Below, piece by piece: positions 1-7,453 of a stretch of DNA of 64,000 nt. The DNA is taken from NCBI GenBank assembly GCA_007741555.1, contig CP036526.1:6076001-6140000 (forward strand), written 5' to 3'. A model generated the notes under the pieces. That model made no database searches and was not told the origin of the DNA. It saw nothing but the letters and a program-made list of their open reading frames with translations. Made by a program: the position numbers and the translations under genes. The DNA is from Stieleria marina. Lineage in GTDB: Bacteria > Planctomycetota > Planctomycetia > Pirellulales > Pirellulaceae. Every line of letters starts with the position of its first letter. The stretch's first letter is position 1.

Positions 1-58
1 GCAGGCCTCGACAGCGTGCCGGTTTCAACTCCCGCCCTTTTATTCAGCAATCAGCTTC

Positions 59-361
59 ATGCCTCCTTCATCCAGCGGCGACTCAGCCGAGCGTCGCTTT
101 AACACGCGACTCGGATTGATCCTTTTTTTGATCTACCTCGCGTTGTACGTCGGCTTTGTTTGCATCAATGCGTTCAGAGCGTCATGGATGGATGTGACGG
201 CGATTGCCGGACTGAATCTAGCGATCGTCTACGGTTTTGCGTTGATCGTTTTCGCGATTGTTTTGGCGTTGGTCTACGGAGCGATGTGTCGCACCGAACC
301 GACCGAATCAGCCGAGGTATCCTCCGACAATCAGCCAACCGATAGCGGAGACGCACAATGA
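59..361 (+). CDS. DUF485 family small membrane protein
   Basis: A 100-residue protein with two hydrophobic segments (about residues 17-38 and 48-75) and a polar, acidic C-terminal tail. Size, two-helix layout and position directly before a sodium:solute symporter match the DUF485 (YjcH-like) family, which habitually accompanies ActP-type acetate permeases. The TGA stop overlaps the ATG of the symporter by four bases (ATGA), so the two are almost certainly co-translated. The role is unknown in the family; a small accessory subunit of the transporter is an inference. The promoter must lie at or before the left edge of the window. Confidence 0.8.
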   Translation: MPPSSSGDSAERRFNTRLGLILFLIYLALYVGFVCINAFRASWMDVTAIAGLNLAIVYGFALIVFAIVLALVYGAMCRTEPTESAEVSSDNQPTDSGDAQ

Positions 362-2286
362 TTTATGATCCCTCTTGGACAGCCGTCTTTGTCTTTGGCG
401 CGTTTGTACTGGGCACCGTTGGACTCAGTTTTTTCCTAGGACGAAAAGCAAAATCCTCCGAAGGCTACTTTGCTGCTCACGGCCAAATCCCCTGGGTCGT
501 TAATGGAGTCGCTTTCGCCGGCGACTACCTGTCGGCGGCTTCGTTCCTAGGTATCTGCGGCATGATTGCCGCCTATGGCTACGACGGGTTCCTGTATTCG
601 ATCGGCTTTTTGGCTGGCTGGATCGTGGCACTTTTCGTGATCGCAGAACCCATGAAACGCCTCGGTCGGTTTACGTTTGCCGACGCGTTGGACTCCAAGT
701 TCAATTCGCGTGGCATCAAGGCTGCCGCCGGCGTCAGCACGCTGGTCGTCAGCGTGTTTTATCTGATACCACAAATGGTTGGCGCCGGATCACTGATCCA
801 GCCGCTACTGGGATTTCCGCACTGGGTTGGCGTCGTGCTGGTCGGCATCGTTGTGATCACCATTGTTGTCACGGCCGGCATGGTTTCCACCACCTGGGTG
901 CAGTTTCTCAAAGGCTCGTTGCTGGTAGTATTCAGTGCAGTCCTGGTGGTGATGCTCCTCAATCGTGGCTTTTCGACTGACAACGAAACCTTTCAAACGA
1001 TCGGTCCACTGGCGGCCGATTCGGTTCGATCAGGGGCCATCGACGGCCGCGAACTGATCCCTCCCGACAATGGCTGGGAAGAACACGAAGAGTTTGTACG
1101 CCTGCAACGCGACGACGATCTGGGATTCGATCTATTCCACGTCGAACCCACCGCCGAAGCCAACCAGATCTTGCTGCGACAAGCCCAGTCAGTGACCAAG
1201 ACCGCCGACGGCAAGACATTGATCGACGGGGCTCCCCTGGGTGACGGCGACGGAGAGCGTCAGCTGAAACCAGTTGGCGCGGTATCGAAGCTTCCCGAGG
1301 GAAAAACCGAAACCGGAAAACTGGGGCCGATCTCATTCTTTACGACACTCCGTGACAGCGAAGTGATGCTGTGGCGAAACGAAAAATTCAAACTCGCTGA
1401 CGGTTCGACAGCGACGGTCCATTATCAAAAAGCGACCGAAGGCACCAAAGTTCTGCGACCGGGCGAGCATCCCAAGTTTGCCGGCATCCGCGGAGACGAA
1501 GCCACAGGATCGCTGAACTTTTTGTCACTGATGCTGGCGTTGTTTTGCGGAACAGCATCGCTGCCACACATCTTGATTCGCTACTACACAGTCAAAGACG
1601 GGGCTGCGGCTCGCAAAAGCACGATCGTCGGCATCGCAACGATTGGTTTCTTTTACGTCCTCACGCTCTACCTTGGCTTAGGTGCAATGACCAGTGGTGC
1701 GTTGGACCTGACCGACAACAACATGGCGGCACCTTTATTGGCACGGAGCCTGAACGAACTGCTGTTTGCGATCATTTCGGCGATCGCATTTACAACCGTA
1801 CTAGGAACTGTCAGTGGATTGATCCTGGCCAGTAGTGGCGCGATCGCGCATGACCTGCTCGGAGGCGTGTTGGGAATGAAGCTGTCCGGCGAATCGCAAG
1901 TGCGCATCGCCAAGATCGCGGCTGTCATTGTTGGCGCGATCGCCATCGTCTTGGGAATCCTGTTCAAAGAACTTAACGTTGGTTACTTGGTCGGCTGGGC
2001 GTTCAGCATTGCCGCTAGCGCGAATCTGCCCGCTTTGGTCATGCTGTTGTTTTGGAAACAAACGACAAAAGAAGGCATCATCTGGAGTGTCGTCGTTGGC
2101 ATGGTCAGCTCACTCGGTTGGATTCTGCTTTCGGCAGACACCTACAAGAGCGTTTACGGGCTGGACCCCGCTGATGCGATCGCACCGTTTAGCCAGCCAG
2201 GGATCGTGACGATTCCACTTGCGTTTTTGACGCTGATCGTGGTGTCGTTGCTGACGCAGCCCAAGACGGATGAATTAGTGGCTTGA
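358..2286 (+). CDS. Sodium:solute symporter (ActP/acetate-permease-like) with long extramembrane insert
   Basis: A 642-residue multi-span protein of the sodium:solute symporter family; the early GDYLSAASFLGI stretch (residues 55-66) and the DUF485 partner point to the ActP branch, which imports acetate and other short carboxylates with Na+ or H+. Substrate is inferred only. Between the helix ending near residue 201 and the one starting near 386 lies a hydrophilic stretch of roughly 185 residues rich in Asp, Glu and Lys, much longer than the loop in typical ActP proteins of about 550 residues. Transmembrane segments resume normally after it and the frame stays open, so it is an inserted domain rather than a frameshift. 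Overlaps the DUF485 gene by ATGA and converges on the gene at 2321. Confidence 0.88.
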   Translation: MIYDPSWTAVFVFGAFVLGTVGLSFFLGRKAKSSEGYFAAHGQIPWVVNGVAFAGDYLSAASFLGICGMIAAYGYDGFLYSIGFLAGWIVALFVIAEPMKRLGRFTFADALDSKFNSRGIKAAAGVSTLVVSVFYLIPQMVGAGSLIQPLLGFPHWVGVVLVGIVVITIVVTAGMVSTTWVQFLKGSLLVVFSAVLVVMLLNRGFSTDNETFQTIGPLAADSVRSGAIDGRELIPPDNGWEEHEEFVRLQRDDDLGFDLFHVEPTAEANQILLRQAQSVTKTADGKTLIDGAPLGDGDGERQLKPVGAVSKLPEGKTETGKLGPISFFTTLRDSEVMLWRNEKFKLADGSTATVHYQKATEGTKVLRPGEHPKFAGIRGDEATGSLNFLSLMLALFCGTASLPHILIRYYTVKDGAAARKSTIVGIATIGFFYVLTLYLGLGAMTSGALDLTDNNMAAPLLARSLNELLFAIISAIAFTTVLGTVSGLILASSGAIAHDLLGGVLGMKLSGESQVRIAKIAAVIVGAIAIVLGILFKELNVGYLVGWAFSIAASANLPALVMLLFWKQTTKEGIIWSVVVGMVSSLGWILLSADTYKSVYGLDPADAIAPFSQPGIVTIPLAFLTLIVVSLLTQPKTDELVA

Positions 2287-2320
2287 GCCCCCAGACCAAG
2301 TGAAACGTCCAAGACGACTC

Positions 2321-3418
2321 CTACTCCGCGGCGACGCGGAGCATCTTGAGCGTCTTGTCGCTGGTGTTGATCTCAAATTTAAAATTCCCCAGGTAGCTCA
2401 TCCCCAACAGCGGTTCGGCGCCGTTTGCTGACGCATGCAGAATCGCAGCACGCACATTGTGTGCTTCAAATTCTCCGATCCGCACCCGAGGCAGGATGAC
2501 GGCCTTGGCCGCAATCTCGCTCCCGTTTGCCATCACCAATCGCAATTCGGGAGCATCGGCGGGAACCTGAATTCCTAGCTCCGCCGCTTTGTCGGCCGGC
2601 AAGGTAACCAACGTCGCGCCACTATCGACAACCATGCGCATGGTCTTGTTGCCCACGACGACATCGATGAAGAGCGAACCGCCGTTTCGAACCTCCAATG
2701 GGATCAGTTCGCTGAACACTTCTTGTTCGACTTTCGCTATCCGCTTTTCCAAAGGCGACAGCACGCTGATGGAAGTGATTTCCGCGGGTGCCGGCATGTC
2801 AAAATTACGCTGCATCACACCCAATGCGATTTTGACTTGCGGCACCACCAAACTGTTGCTCAAGTTTTTGCCGACCGCATCGAAATCTTTGCGAATGGCC
2901 ATCACCATGTCGGCATAAGCCGCCTCGGATTGCCCCAGCGAATCACGCTTGGCCGCGACCATTTTACGTGCTTCTTCGATTTGCCCAGTGATCAGCTTGC
3001 TCTTGATACGCCCCGCATTGATCAAGGCAACGATCCGGTTGTCAGCCGACACATCAATCCCCGCGACACGAGCGAGCTGCAAATTCAGTTCGCCATCTTG
3101 CACATTCAACCGTTTGAGCTGCTGCTGCAGAGCGGCAAGTTGACCGTTGGCGGTTTTCCAGTCTTTGTAAACCAGCCCCAGTTGCCGCCTTTGACGCGAA
3201 AGCCCTGACAAGGCTCGCGAAACTCCTGTCGTATTGATTGCACTATACGATTTACCGTTTCGCCGTAGCCCGGCTTCCTTTAAAATTTGCTCGGCTTTCT
3301 TAACGACGTCGTCGCTGTATTTTGCTGCGGCAGCGTTTTGTCCCCAGGAAGCCGACGCAGGGGAAAGGCCGATTAGAGCGGCGGCCAACAGAAACCGACG
3401 CCGTGAAGCGTCAAGCAT
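2321..3418 (-). CDS. Retropepsin-like aspartic protease, probably Tat-exported
   Basis: The C-terminal half carries a clan AA aspartic protease signature, VDSGATLVTLP, followed by AAELGI and later EPLLGMSYLGNF, as in single-domain bacterial retropepsin-like proteases. The first half (after the signal to about residue 180) is polar and probably helical or coiled coil. I choose the ATG at 3418, preceded by GGCGAGAGAG, over an in-frame ATG 57 bases upstream: the shorter form starts MLDASRRRFLLAAALIG, with a twin-arginine motif (SRRRFL) before a hydrophobic core, a good Tat signal. The cell-envelope location is therefore inferred. Divergent from the gene at 3474, with about 55 bases shared between them for promoters. 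Confidence 0.78.
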   Translation of the reverse strand: MLDASRRRFLLAAALIGLSPASASWGQNAAAAKYSDDVVKKAEQILKEAGLRRNGKSYSAINTTGVSRALSGLSRQRRQLGLVYKDWKTANGQLAALQQQLKRLNVQDGELNLQLARVAGIDVSADNRIVALINAGRIKSKLITGQIEEARKMVAAKRDSLGQSEAAYADMVMAIRKDFDAVGKNLSNSLVVPQVKIALGVMQRNFDMPAPAEITSISVLSPLEKRIAKVEQEVFSELIPLEVRNGGSLFIDVVVGNKTMRMVVDSGATLVTLPADKAAELGIQVPADAPELRLVMANGSEIAAKAVILPRVRIGEFEAHNVRAAILHASANGAEPLLGMSYLGNFKFEINTSDKTLKMLRVAAE

Positions 3419-3473
3419 TGCTCTCTCGCCTCGATACGTTTCTTGTTCCAGTGTTTTTAATCGAGGAATAGCC

Positions 3474-4295
3474 ATGAAATTTCAGTTTCGATTTTCGAGT
3501 ACGCACGCTGTCTGTCGGCGTGAACAAACGACCGCTGCTTTTGCTGGACTCATTCGACTCTACCGTAGCAGGTTCGCTGCGGAACGTCTTGGCGAACCGC
3601 TTCGCCGCCTATTTGACGATCACCATGCCATCCGCGTTTCGACGATGGGTGTCGTTTTTGCAATGTTGTTTACAGTTAGCATGGGCACTGGCTTGGCGCA
3701 AAATACTGCCGATGGCACCAACCAGATCGAAACGGCCGCGTCACTGACGTCTTTGCGGAATCAGACCAGCGTGTTGCTACGCCAAGCGTCTGTCAGCGAC
3801 GATGGTGCTTCGAAAAACAAAGCAATCGTGGCGCTCTGCGATTTCTACGTGATGCTTCGCCAAGATACACGCTTCGGCCAAAGCGAAATGCTTCAGCAGG
3901 ATGCCGGTAAGATCCGACGTCGCTTGCTTTCAACAAAAACAAAGCTGACGTCGCAACTGCGTCGGCAAAAAGTTGTTCGCCTCAGCGGTCTCAGCAGCGA
4001 CGTCGACTCCATTATCCGCCATTCGCTCGCTGCGGCGAATTCAGACGCCGACGAAAGCGATCGTTCGCAAAGCAGTCCCGCGGGCGATCAACTCGGGCGT
4101 GGTGCCGCGGGGATCGCCGACAACGGCTGGCAATTAGTTGAATTGATCGAGCGGGTGGTCGCCCCTGATTTTTGGGACACCAATGGCGGACCAGGCACGA
4201 TTCAGTATTTTGCTATGCGACGATTCTTGGTTGTCAGAGCAACCTCGGATGTGCACGAACAGATCCGTGACCTGCTTCGTGCTTTGCCACGATAG
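3474..4295 (+). CDS. Hypothetical exported protein
   Basis: A 273-residue protein from an ATG preceded by GAGGAA nine bases upstream. A hydrophobic segment at about residues 58-77 (MGVVFAMLFTVSMGTGLAQ) looks like a signal peptide core, so translation could instead begin at the ATG at 3645. The middle is polar and basic. The C-terminal 60 residues (LVVRATSDVHEQIRDLLRAL) resemble a segment common in planctomycete exported proteins and reminiscent of the short alpha/beta modules before secretin domains, but no known family is clear. Divergent from the retropepsin-like protease gene, which may indicate shared control. Confidence 0.65.
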   Translation: MKFQFRFSSTHAVCRREQTTAAFAGLIRLYRSRFAAERLGEPLRRLFDDHHAIRVSTMGVVFAMLFTVSMGTGLAQNTADGTNQIETAASLTSLRNQTSVLLRQASVSDDGASKNKAIVALCDFYVMLRQDTRFGQSEMLQQDAGKIRRRLLSTKTKLTSQLRRQKVVRLSGLSSDVDSIIRHSLAAANSDADESDRSQSSPAGDQLGRGAAGIADNGWQLVELIERVVAPDFWDTNGGPGTIQYFAMRRFLVVRATSDVHEQIRDLLRALPR

Positions 4296-4350
4296 ACGCC
4301 GCTGAGCGTTTGTACTCCAATCACCCATTTGATTTTCGAGAAGATTCACT

Positions 4351-4596
4351 GTGGGAACTCAATCCAACCAAAATCCGCAAGCCGATCGCGCTCCAATGCC
4401 CATGAAGTGCTCGACCTGCGGACTGGACTTTTTGCTGGACGAAACCGAGGCGCCGCCATTCTGTTCGCAGCGCTGCCGAATGATCGACCTGGGTCGATGG
4501 CTGGATGAGGAAATCGGCGTGCCGCACGAAGGCGGTCCGGAACCTGGCAAGATGAATCACTCGATCGATGATGACGAAGAAGCCCAAGACGCGTAG
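4351..4596 (+). CDS. yacG: DNA gyrase inhibitor YacG
   Basis: An 81-residue zinc-binding protein. Cys20, Cys23, Cys38 and Cys42 form the C-x2-C-x14-C-x3-C site, followed by RMIDLGRWLDEEIGVP, which matches the YacG core very closely. In Escherichia coli YacG binds GyrB and inhibits gyrase (family knowledge). The start is taken as GTG at 4351, with GAGAAG eight bases upstream; an internal ATG at 4396 would still keep the zinc site. The N-terminal 15 residues are polar and the tail is acidic. It sits 55 bases after the hypothetical gene and 75 bases before mscL. Confidence 0.88.
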   Translation: MGTQSNQNPQADRAPMPMKCSTCGLDFLLDETEAPPFCSQRCRMIDLGRWLDEEIGVPHEGGPEPGKMNHSIDDDEEAQDA

Positions 4597-4673
4597 TCGC
4601 CCAAAAAAGACAATGATTCAATCGCGACGTAGCGATTGCTGAGGAACCGCTAGTCGCTAAAAGGACTGATGTG

Positions 4674-5090
4674 ATGGGAATGATCAAGGAATTCAAAGAG
4701 TTTGCACTGAAAGGAAACATGATCGACATGGCCGTCGGCATCATGCTGGGAGCAGCTCTGGGTGCGACCGTTAAATCGCTGGTCGACAACGTGATGATGC
4801 CTCCCATCGGCTATGTCATGGGCAAAGTGGACTTTTCAAAAATGGTGGCCGAATTACCCGTCGAAGGCGCCGACGCTGAACCAGTCTTGATCAAGTACGG
4901 CGAATTCATCAACTCGGTCATTTCGCTTTTGATCGTTGCCGCCGTCCTGTTCATGTTGATCAAAATGATGAACAAAATGCGTCCCAAGGCAGACGAAGCT
5001 CCGACGACCAAGGCCTGCAACGAATGCAAGATGGACATCCCCATCGCGGCGACTCGCTGCGGGCATTGCACATCACAAGTTGCAGCGTAA
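4674..5090 (+). CDS. mscL: Large-conductance mechanosensitive channel MscL with zinc-ribbon-like tail
   Basis: Encodes MscL, the homopentameric channel that opens at lytic membrane tension. The N-terminal amphipathic helix and first membrane helix (EFKEFALKGNMIDMAVGIML) are canonical, followed by the periplasmic loop and second helix (about residues 82-102). The start is the ATG at 4674, eight bases after AAGGA; a GTG immediately upstream (4671) is in frame. The cytoplasmic end carries ACNECKMDIPIAATRCGHC, two C-x2-C pairs that would form a zinc-ribbon-like knuckle in place of the usual charged helical bundle. Similar tails occur in some other MscL proteins, so this is a variant rather than an error. 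Stands alone, with a 357-base gap to greA. Confidence 0.92.
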   Translation: MGMIKEFKEFALKGNMIDMAVGIMLGAALGATVKSLVDNVMMPPIGYVMGKVDFSKMVAELPVEGADAEPVLIKYGEFINSVISLLIVAAVLFMLIKMMNKMRPKADEAPTTKACNECKMDIPIAATRCGHCTSQVAA

Positions 5091-5447
5091 CACGACAACA
5101 CTCGAAGCATACGCGTCGGCCCAACAAGTTTCGGCCGCAGCAGTGTCGACTTGACCACCGGCCGCCGCGGCTGCAAAGCCGCAACAGTGTTGAAACTCCA
5201 TGATTCACACGTTTTGGTGATTTTTTTTGCGATGCGGATCGCCCGCAGGGGTGGCTTGGTGACTTTACACCTGCCCCTCCACCGGCGAAGATATGACCTG
5301 GAATATGTTGAAGGCCTTTCTCGCTACTAACGGGAAAGGTTTTCTTTTTAGTTTGCCGGCTCGCGATTTGACTCAGTTGGTCAGATCAAACGACCCGGCG
5401 TCGTTGAAATCGAAGCGTTCTCGAAACGCAGAGGGGAGACAGTTGCC
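5091..5447 (+). other. Intergenic region and greA leader
   Basis: A 357-base stretch without a convincing gene. It begins with the mscL 3' region, contains a run of eleven Ts at about 5218-5229, and holds an intrinsic terminator at 5315-5348 about 100 bases before greA. The promoter of greA is not obvious. A ribosome site (GGGGAG) lies about ten bases before the greA ATG. Confidence 0.6.
5315..5348 (+). terminator. Intrinsic terminator in greA leader
   Basis: CCTTTCTC (5315-5322) pairs with GGGAAAGG (5332-5339), with one wobble pair and a nine-base loop, and is followed directly by a T-rich tract (TTTTCTTTTT). This is a canonical factor-independent terminator on the plus strand. It is 225 bases after mscL and about 100 bases before greA, so it could end the mscL transcript or attenuate the greA leader. 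Confidence 0.75.
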
Positions 5448-5930
5448 ATGCACGAATCGGTACCCATGACGCGTGAAGGCTACAACAAGATCAAGGCAGA
5501 AATCTCGCGTATGGAAAACGAAGAGATGCCGTCGATCACCGAAAAGCTTGCGGCTGCGCGCGAAGAAGGCGACTTGAAAGAGAACGCCGAATACCACGCC
5601 CAGCGTGAAAACCAAGGCAAGCTGCAAGCAAAAATCGGACTGCTGAAAAGTAAGATCGCGCGAGCAACGATTGTCGACCAAGCGACGCTCCCCAAAGACG
5701 AAGTTGTGTTTGGCTGCACTGTTACGGTGGAAGATCTCGCTTACGGCGACGAAGAAGAGTTTACGCTCGTCGGCGCGGGTGAAGAAGACTACAACAACGG
5801 AAAGATTTTGGTGACCAGCCCGTTCGGACAAGGTCTGATCGGTAAAAAGGTCGGGGAAGAAGCCGAAGTCGAAGTCCCCGCTGGCACCAACAAATTCAAA
5901 ATCTTGAAGATTGAATTCCGCGACGCATGA
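5448..5930 (+). CDS. greA: Transcription elongation factor GreA
   Basis: A 160-residue GreA. The N-terminal coiled coil contains the conserved tip region around [20 protein letters not shown], with the acidic residues that enter the RNA polymerase secondary channel and stimulate cleavage of backtracked transcripts. The C-terminal FKBP-like domain has the expected [18 protein letters not shown] and [18 protein letters not shown] segments. Length is normal for the family. Its stop overlaps the next gene by four bases (ATGA), so a membrane protein of unknown function is co-translated. A terminator in the leader (5315-5348) suggests attenuation or autoregulation, which is an inference. Confidence 0.95.
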   Translation: MHESVPMTREGYNKIKAEISRMENEEMPSITEKLAAAREEGDLKENAEYHAQRENQGKLQAKIGLLKSKIARATIVDQATLPKDEVVFGCTVTVEDLAYGDEEEFTLVGAGEEDYNNGKILVTSPFGQGLIGKKVGEEAEVEVPAGTNKFKILKIEFRDA

Positions 5931-6658
5931 ACGGCTCGAATTTGACGACAGGCAAAGACGCCCCCGACGAACCGGTTTCGGGTGACGAAGTCGCGGCGGA
6001 GAATCATGCCAGCGACGGAGGCCCCGGTTGGATGCCCGCAATCATGGCCGCCACGCTGATCTTCGGCATGGTCATCTTCGTTACCTGTTCCTTCACCACT
6101 TGGCTGCTGTTTCAAAAACGCAGCGAATTTGCCGTGAAGACTTTGCGAGGTACTTACTTGCCCAGTATCGAACAGAGCCTGCTGGAACCCGAAGACAAAG
6201 AACGAACGTTGGCGCTGCTAGAAGAATTCACCCAAGAACTGGAACGCGGCAAGTATGAAGACTGGCAAGCCGGCGGCGTGATGACACGTATGATCCGCCT
6301 GCCTGTCCTTCAGTGGGGTGACTTAGCTGCCGTCGAAGCGTTTACCAAGTCTCACGCCGACAGCTTTGACGAAGCCGCCCAGCGGCAGTTTTCGCGACTA
6401 CGTTGGACAGCTGAAATCAACAAGGCTACCGGAATTGATTTTGACCATGTCCTTGATCCCGTCATTCAGTACGACGATTCGCTTCGTGGCCAACATTTGG
6501 TCGAACCCTTGCAGATCGAAGCGGTCAAAGACGTTGTCAAACGCTGCAAAGAAGTAGCGGATCGTTTTGAAGTCGAAGACAAACGATTTGACGACGTCTG
6601 GATCGATCAGATCGTCAACCGCCAAATCAAAGCGGGCTTGGAACTAGGCAGTATCTAA
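5927..6658 (+). CDS. Hypothetical single-pass membrane protein
   Basis: A 243-residue protein with an acidic N-terminal 30 residues, one hydrophobic segment (about 36-60: [19 protein letters not shown]), and a polar, mostly helical C-terminal region of about 180 residues. No catalytic motif is visible and I do not recognise the family. The start ATG overlaps the greA stop (ATGA), which strongly supports this start and translational coupling. The topology suggests a small cytoplasmic N-terminus with a larger domain on the other side, or the reverse; the sequence does not decide. Confidence 0.7.
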   Translation: MNGSNLTTGKDAPDEPVSGDEVAAENHASDGGPGWMPAIMAATLIFGMVIFVTCSFTTWLLFQKRSEFAVKTLRGTYLPSIEQSLLEPEDKERTLALLEEFTQELERGKYEDWQAGGVMTRMIRLPVLQWGDLAAVEAFTKSHADSFDEAAQRQFSRLRWTAEINKATGIDFDHVLDPVIQYDDSLRGQHLVEPLQIEAVKDVVKRCKEVADRFEVEDKRFDDVWIDQIVNRQIKAGLELGSI

Positions 6659-6713
6659 AAAGCGGGTTTGTTTTTTCACAGCGATCGAATCTGCCATCTT
6701 GATCATTGCGATT

Positions 6714-7286
6714 TCAAAAATCGGCGCGTGCGCCTTTGGATTTGAAAACGGCACGCAGGTACTCTTTGTCCGCTTCGCCTAACTTGGCAATCTGAACCTC
6801 GCGCGTCGATTCATCTTCAAGTTGAAGTTTCACCATGCTTCCGCTTGCGCTGTAGAACCGTGCCTTCAACGTGAATCTACCGCTGCCGTCCTGCCAAGTC
6901 CGAAATTTCCTCAGCTCGCGAACGCCCGCCTGCTTTGATCCGAGAGCATCCTCGGGCGGCTGATTGCGATCACGACTGGGCATTTCAGCCACATCGTCGA
7001 AAAAACCAGTTGTCCACTTTTCCGGAACAGGCGATCGCGATGCGCGTTGTTCTCGGCCGCGATCTAGGGGGGCTGCTTTCGTTGATTGGTCGACGATTAC
7101 TTCGCGCACCTGATTGCCTGGATCGCGGATGTAAAAATACCAATAGGCAAGTGCGACGCTGGGCAAGGCAAACATCACGACCGTCAATCCGATGTTCAGA
7201 AAACCAAAGACACAGCCTCCTATCGATGCACGGGACTTACGTTTCTTCATGGCAACGACAGGGATTTTGCGAATAGTTGGGTTCAT
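6714..7286 (-). CDS. SHD1-domain membrane protein
   Basis: The C-terminal 60 residues (FRTWQDGSGRFTLKARF, then VKLQLEDESTREVQIAKLGEAD and YLRAV) match the SHD1 module (Sla1 homology domain 1), which is strongly expanded in planctomycetes. One transmembrane segment (about residues 25-50 from this start) precedes a proline- and arginine-containing linker. Starts are ambiguous: ATG at 7286 and ATG at 7250 are both possible and neither has a clear ribosome site; upstream in-frame extension is only through a TTG. Likely role is protein or ligand binding at the envelope; nothing in the neighbours refines it. Divergent from the metalloprotease gene. Confidence 0.7.
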   Translation of the reverse strand: MNPTIRKIPVVAMKKRKSRASIGGCVFGFLNIGLTVVMFALPSVALAYWYFYIRDPGNQVREVIVDQSTKAAPLDRGREQRASRSPVPEKWTTGFFDDVAEMPSRDRNQPPEDALGSKQAGVRELRKFRTWQDGSGRFTLKARFYSASGSMVKLQLEDESTREVQIAKLGEADKEYLRAVFKSKGARADF

Positions 7287-7453
7287 GGCGAAGGCGGTCA
7301 ATTCCACACCAGTGAACAAGTGTAGCAAACGACAAGTTAGCGTTTGCGACACGCCGAATCGCAATGGCCGTTGGCATAGCGTCTAAGATAACGGTCGCGC
7401 GAACGACCAGAACTAAAGGCAACCATCCTTATTCGCTTAGGCCATGCCACTTG

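Noticed and set aside
2321-3418. Retroelement signature from the retropepsin-like protease
   Set aside because: No reverse transcriptase, integrase or terminal repeats nearby; bacterial single-domain retropepsin-like proteases are known.
5373-6041. Long open frame on the minus strand across greA
   Set aside because: It lies opposite greA and the following gene, shows no family, and is the expected mirror of codon bias in real plus-strand genes.
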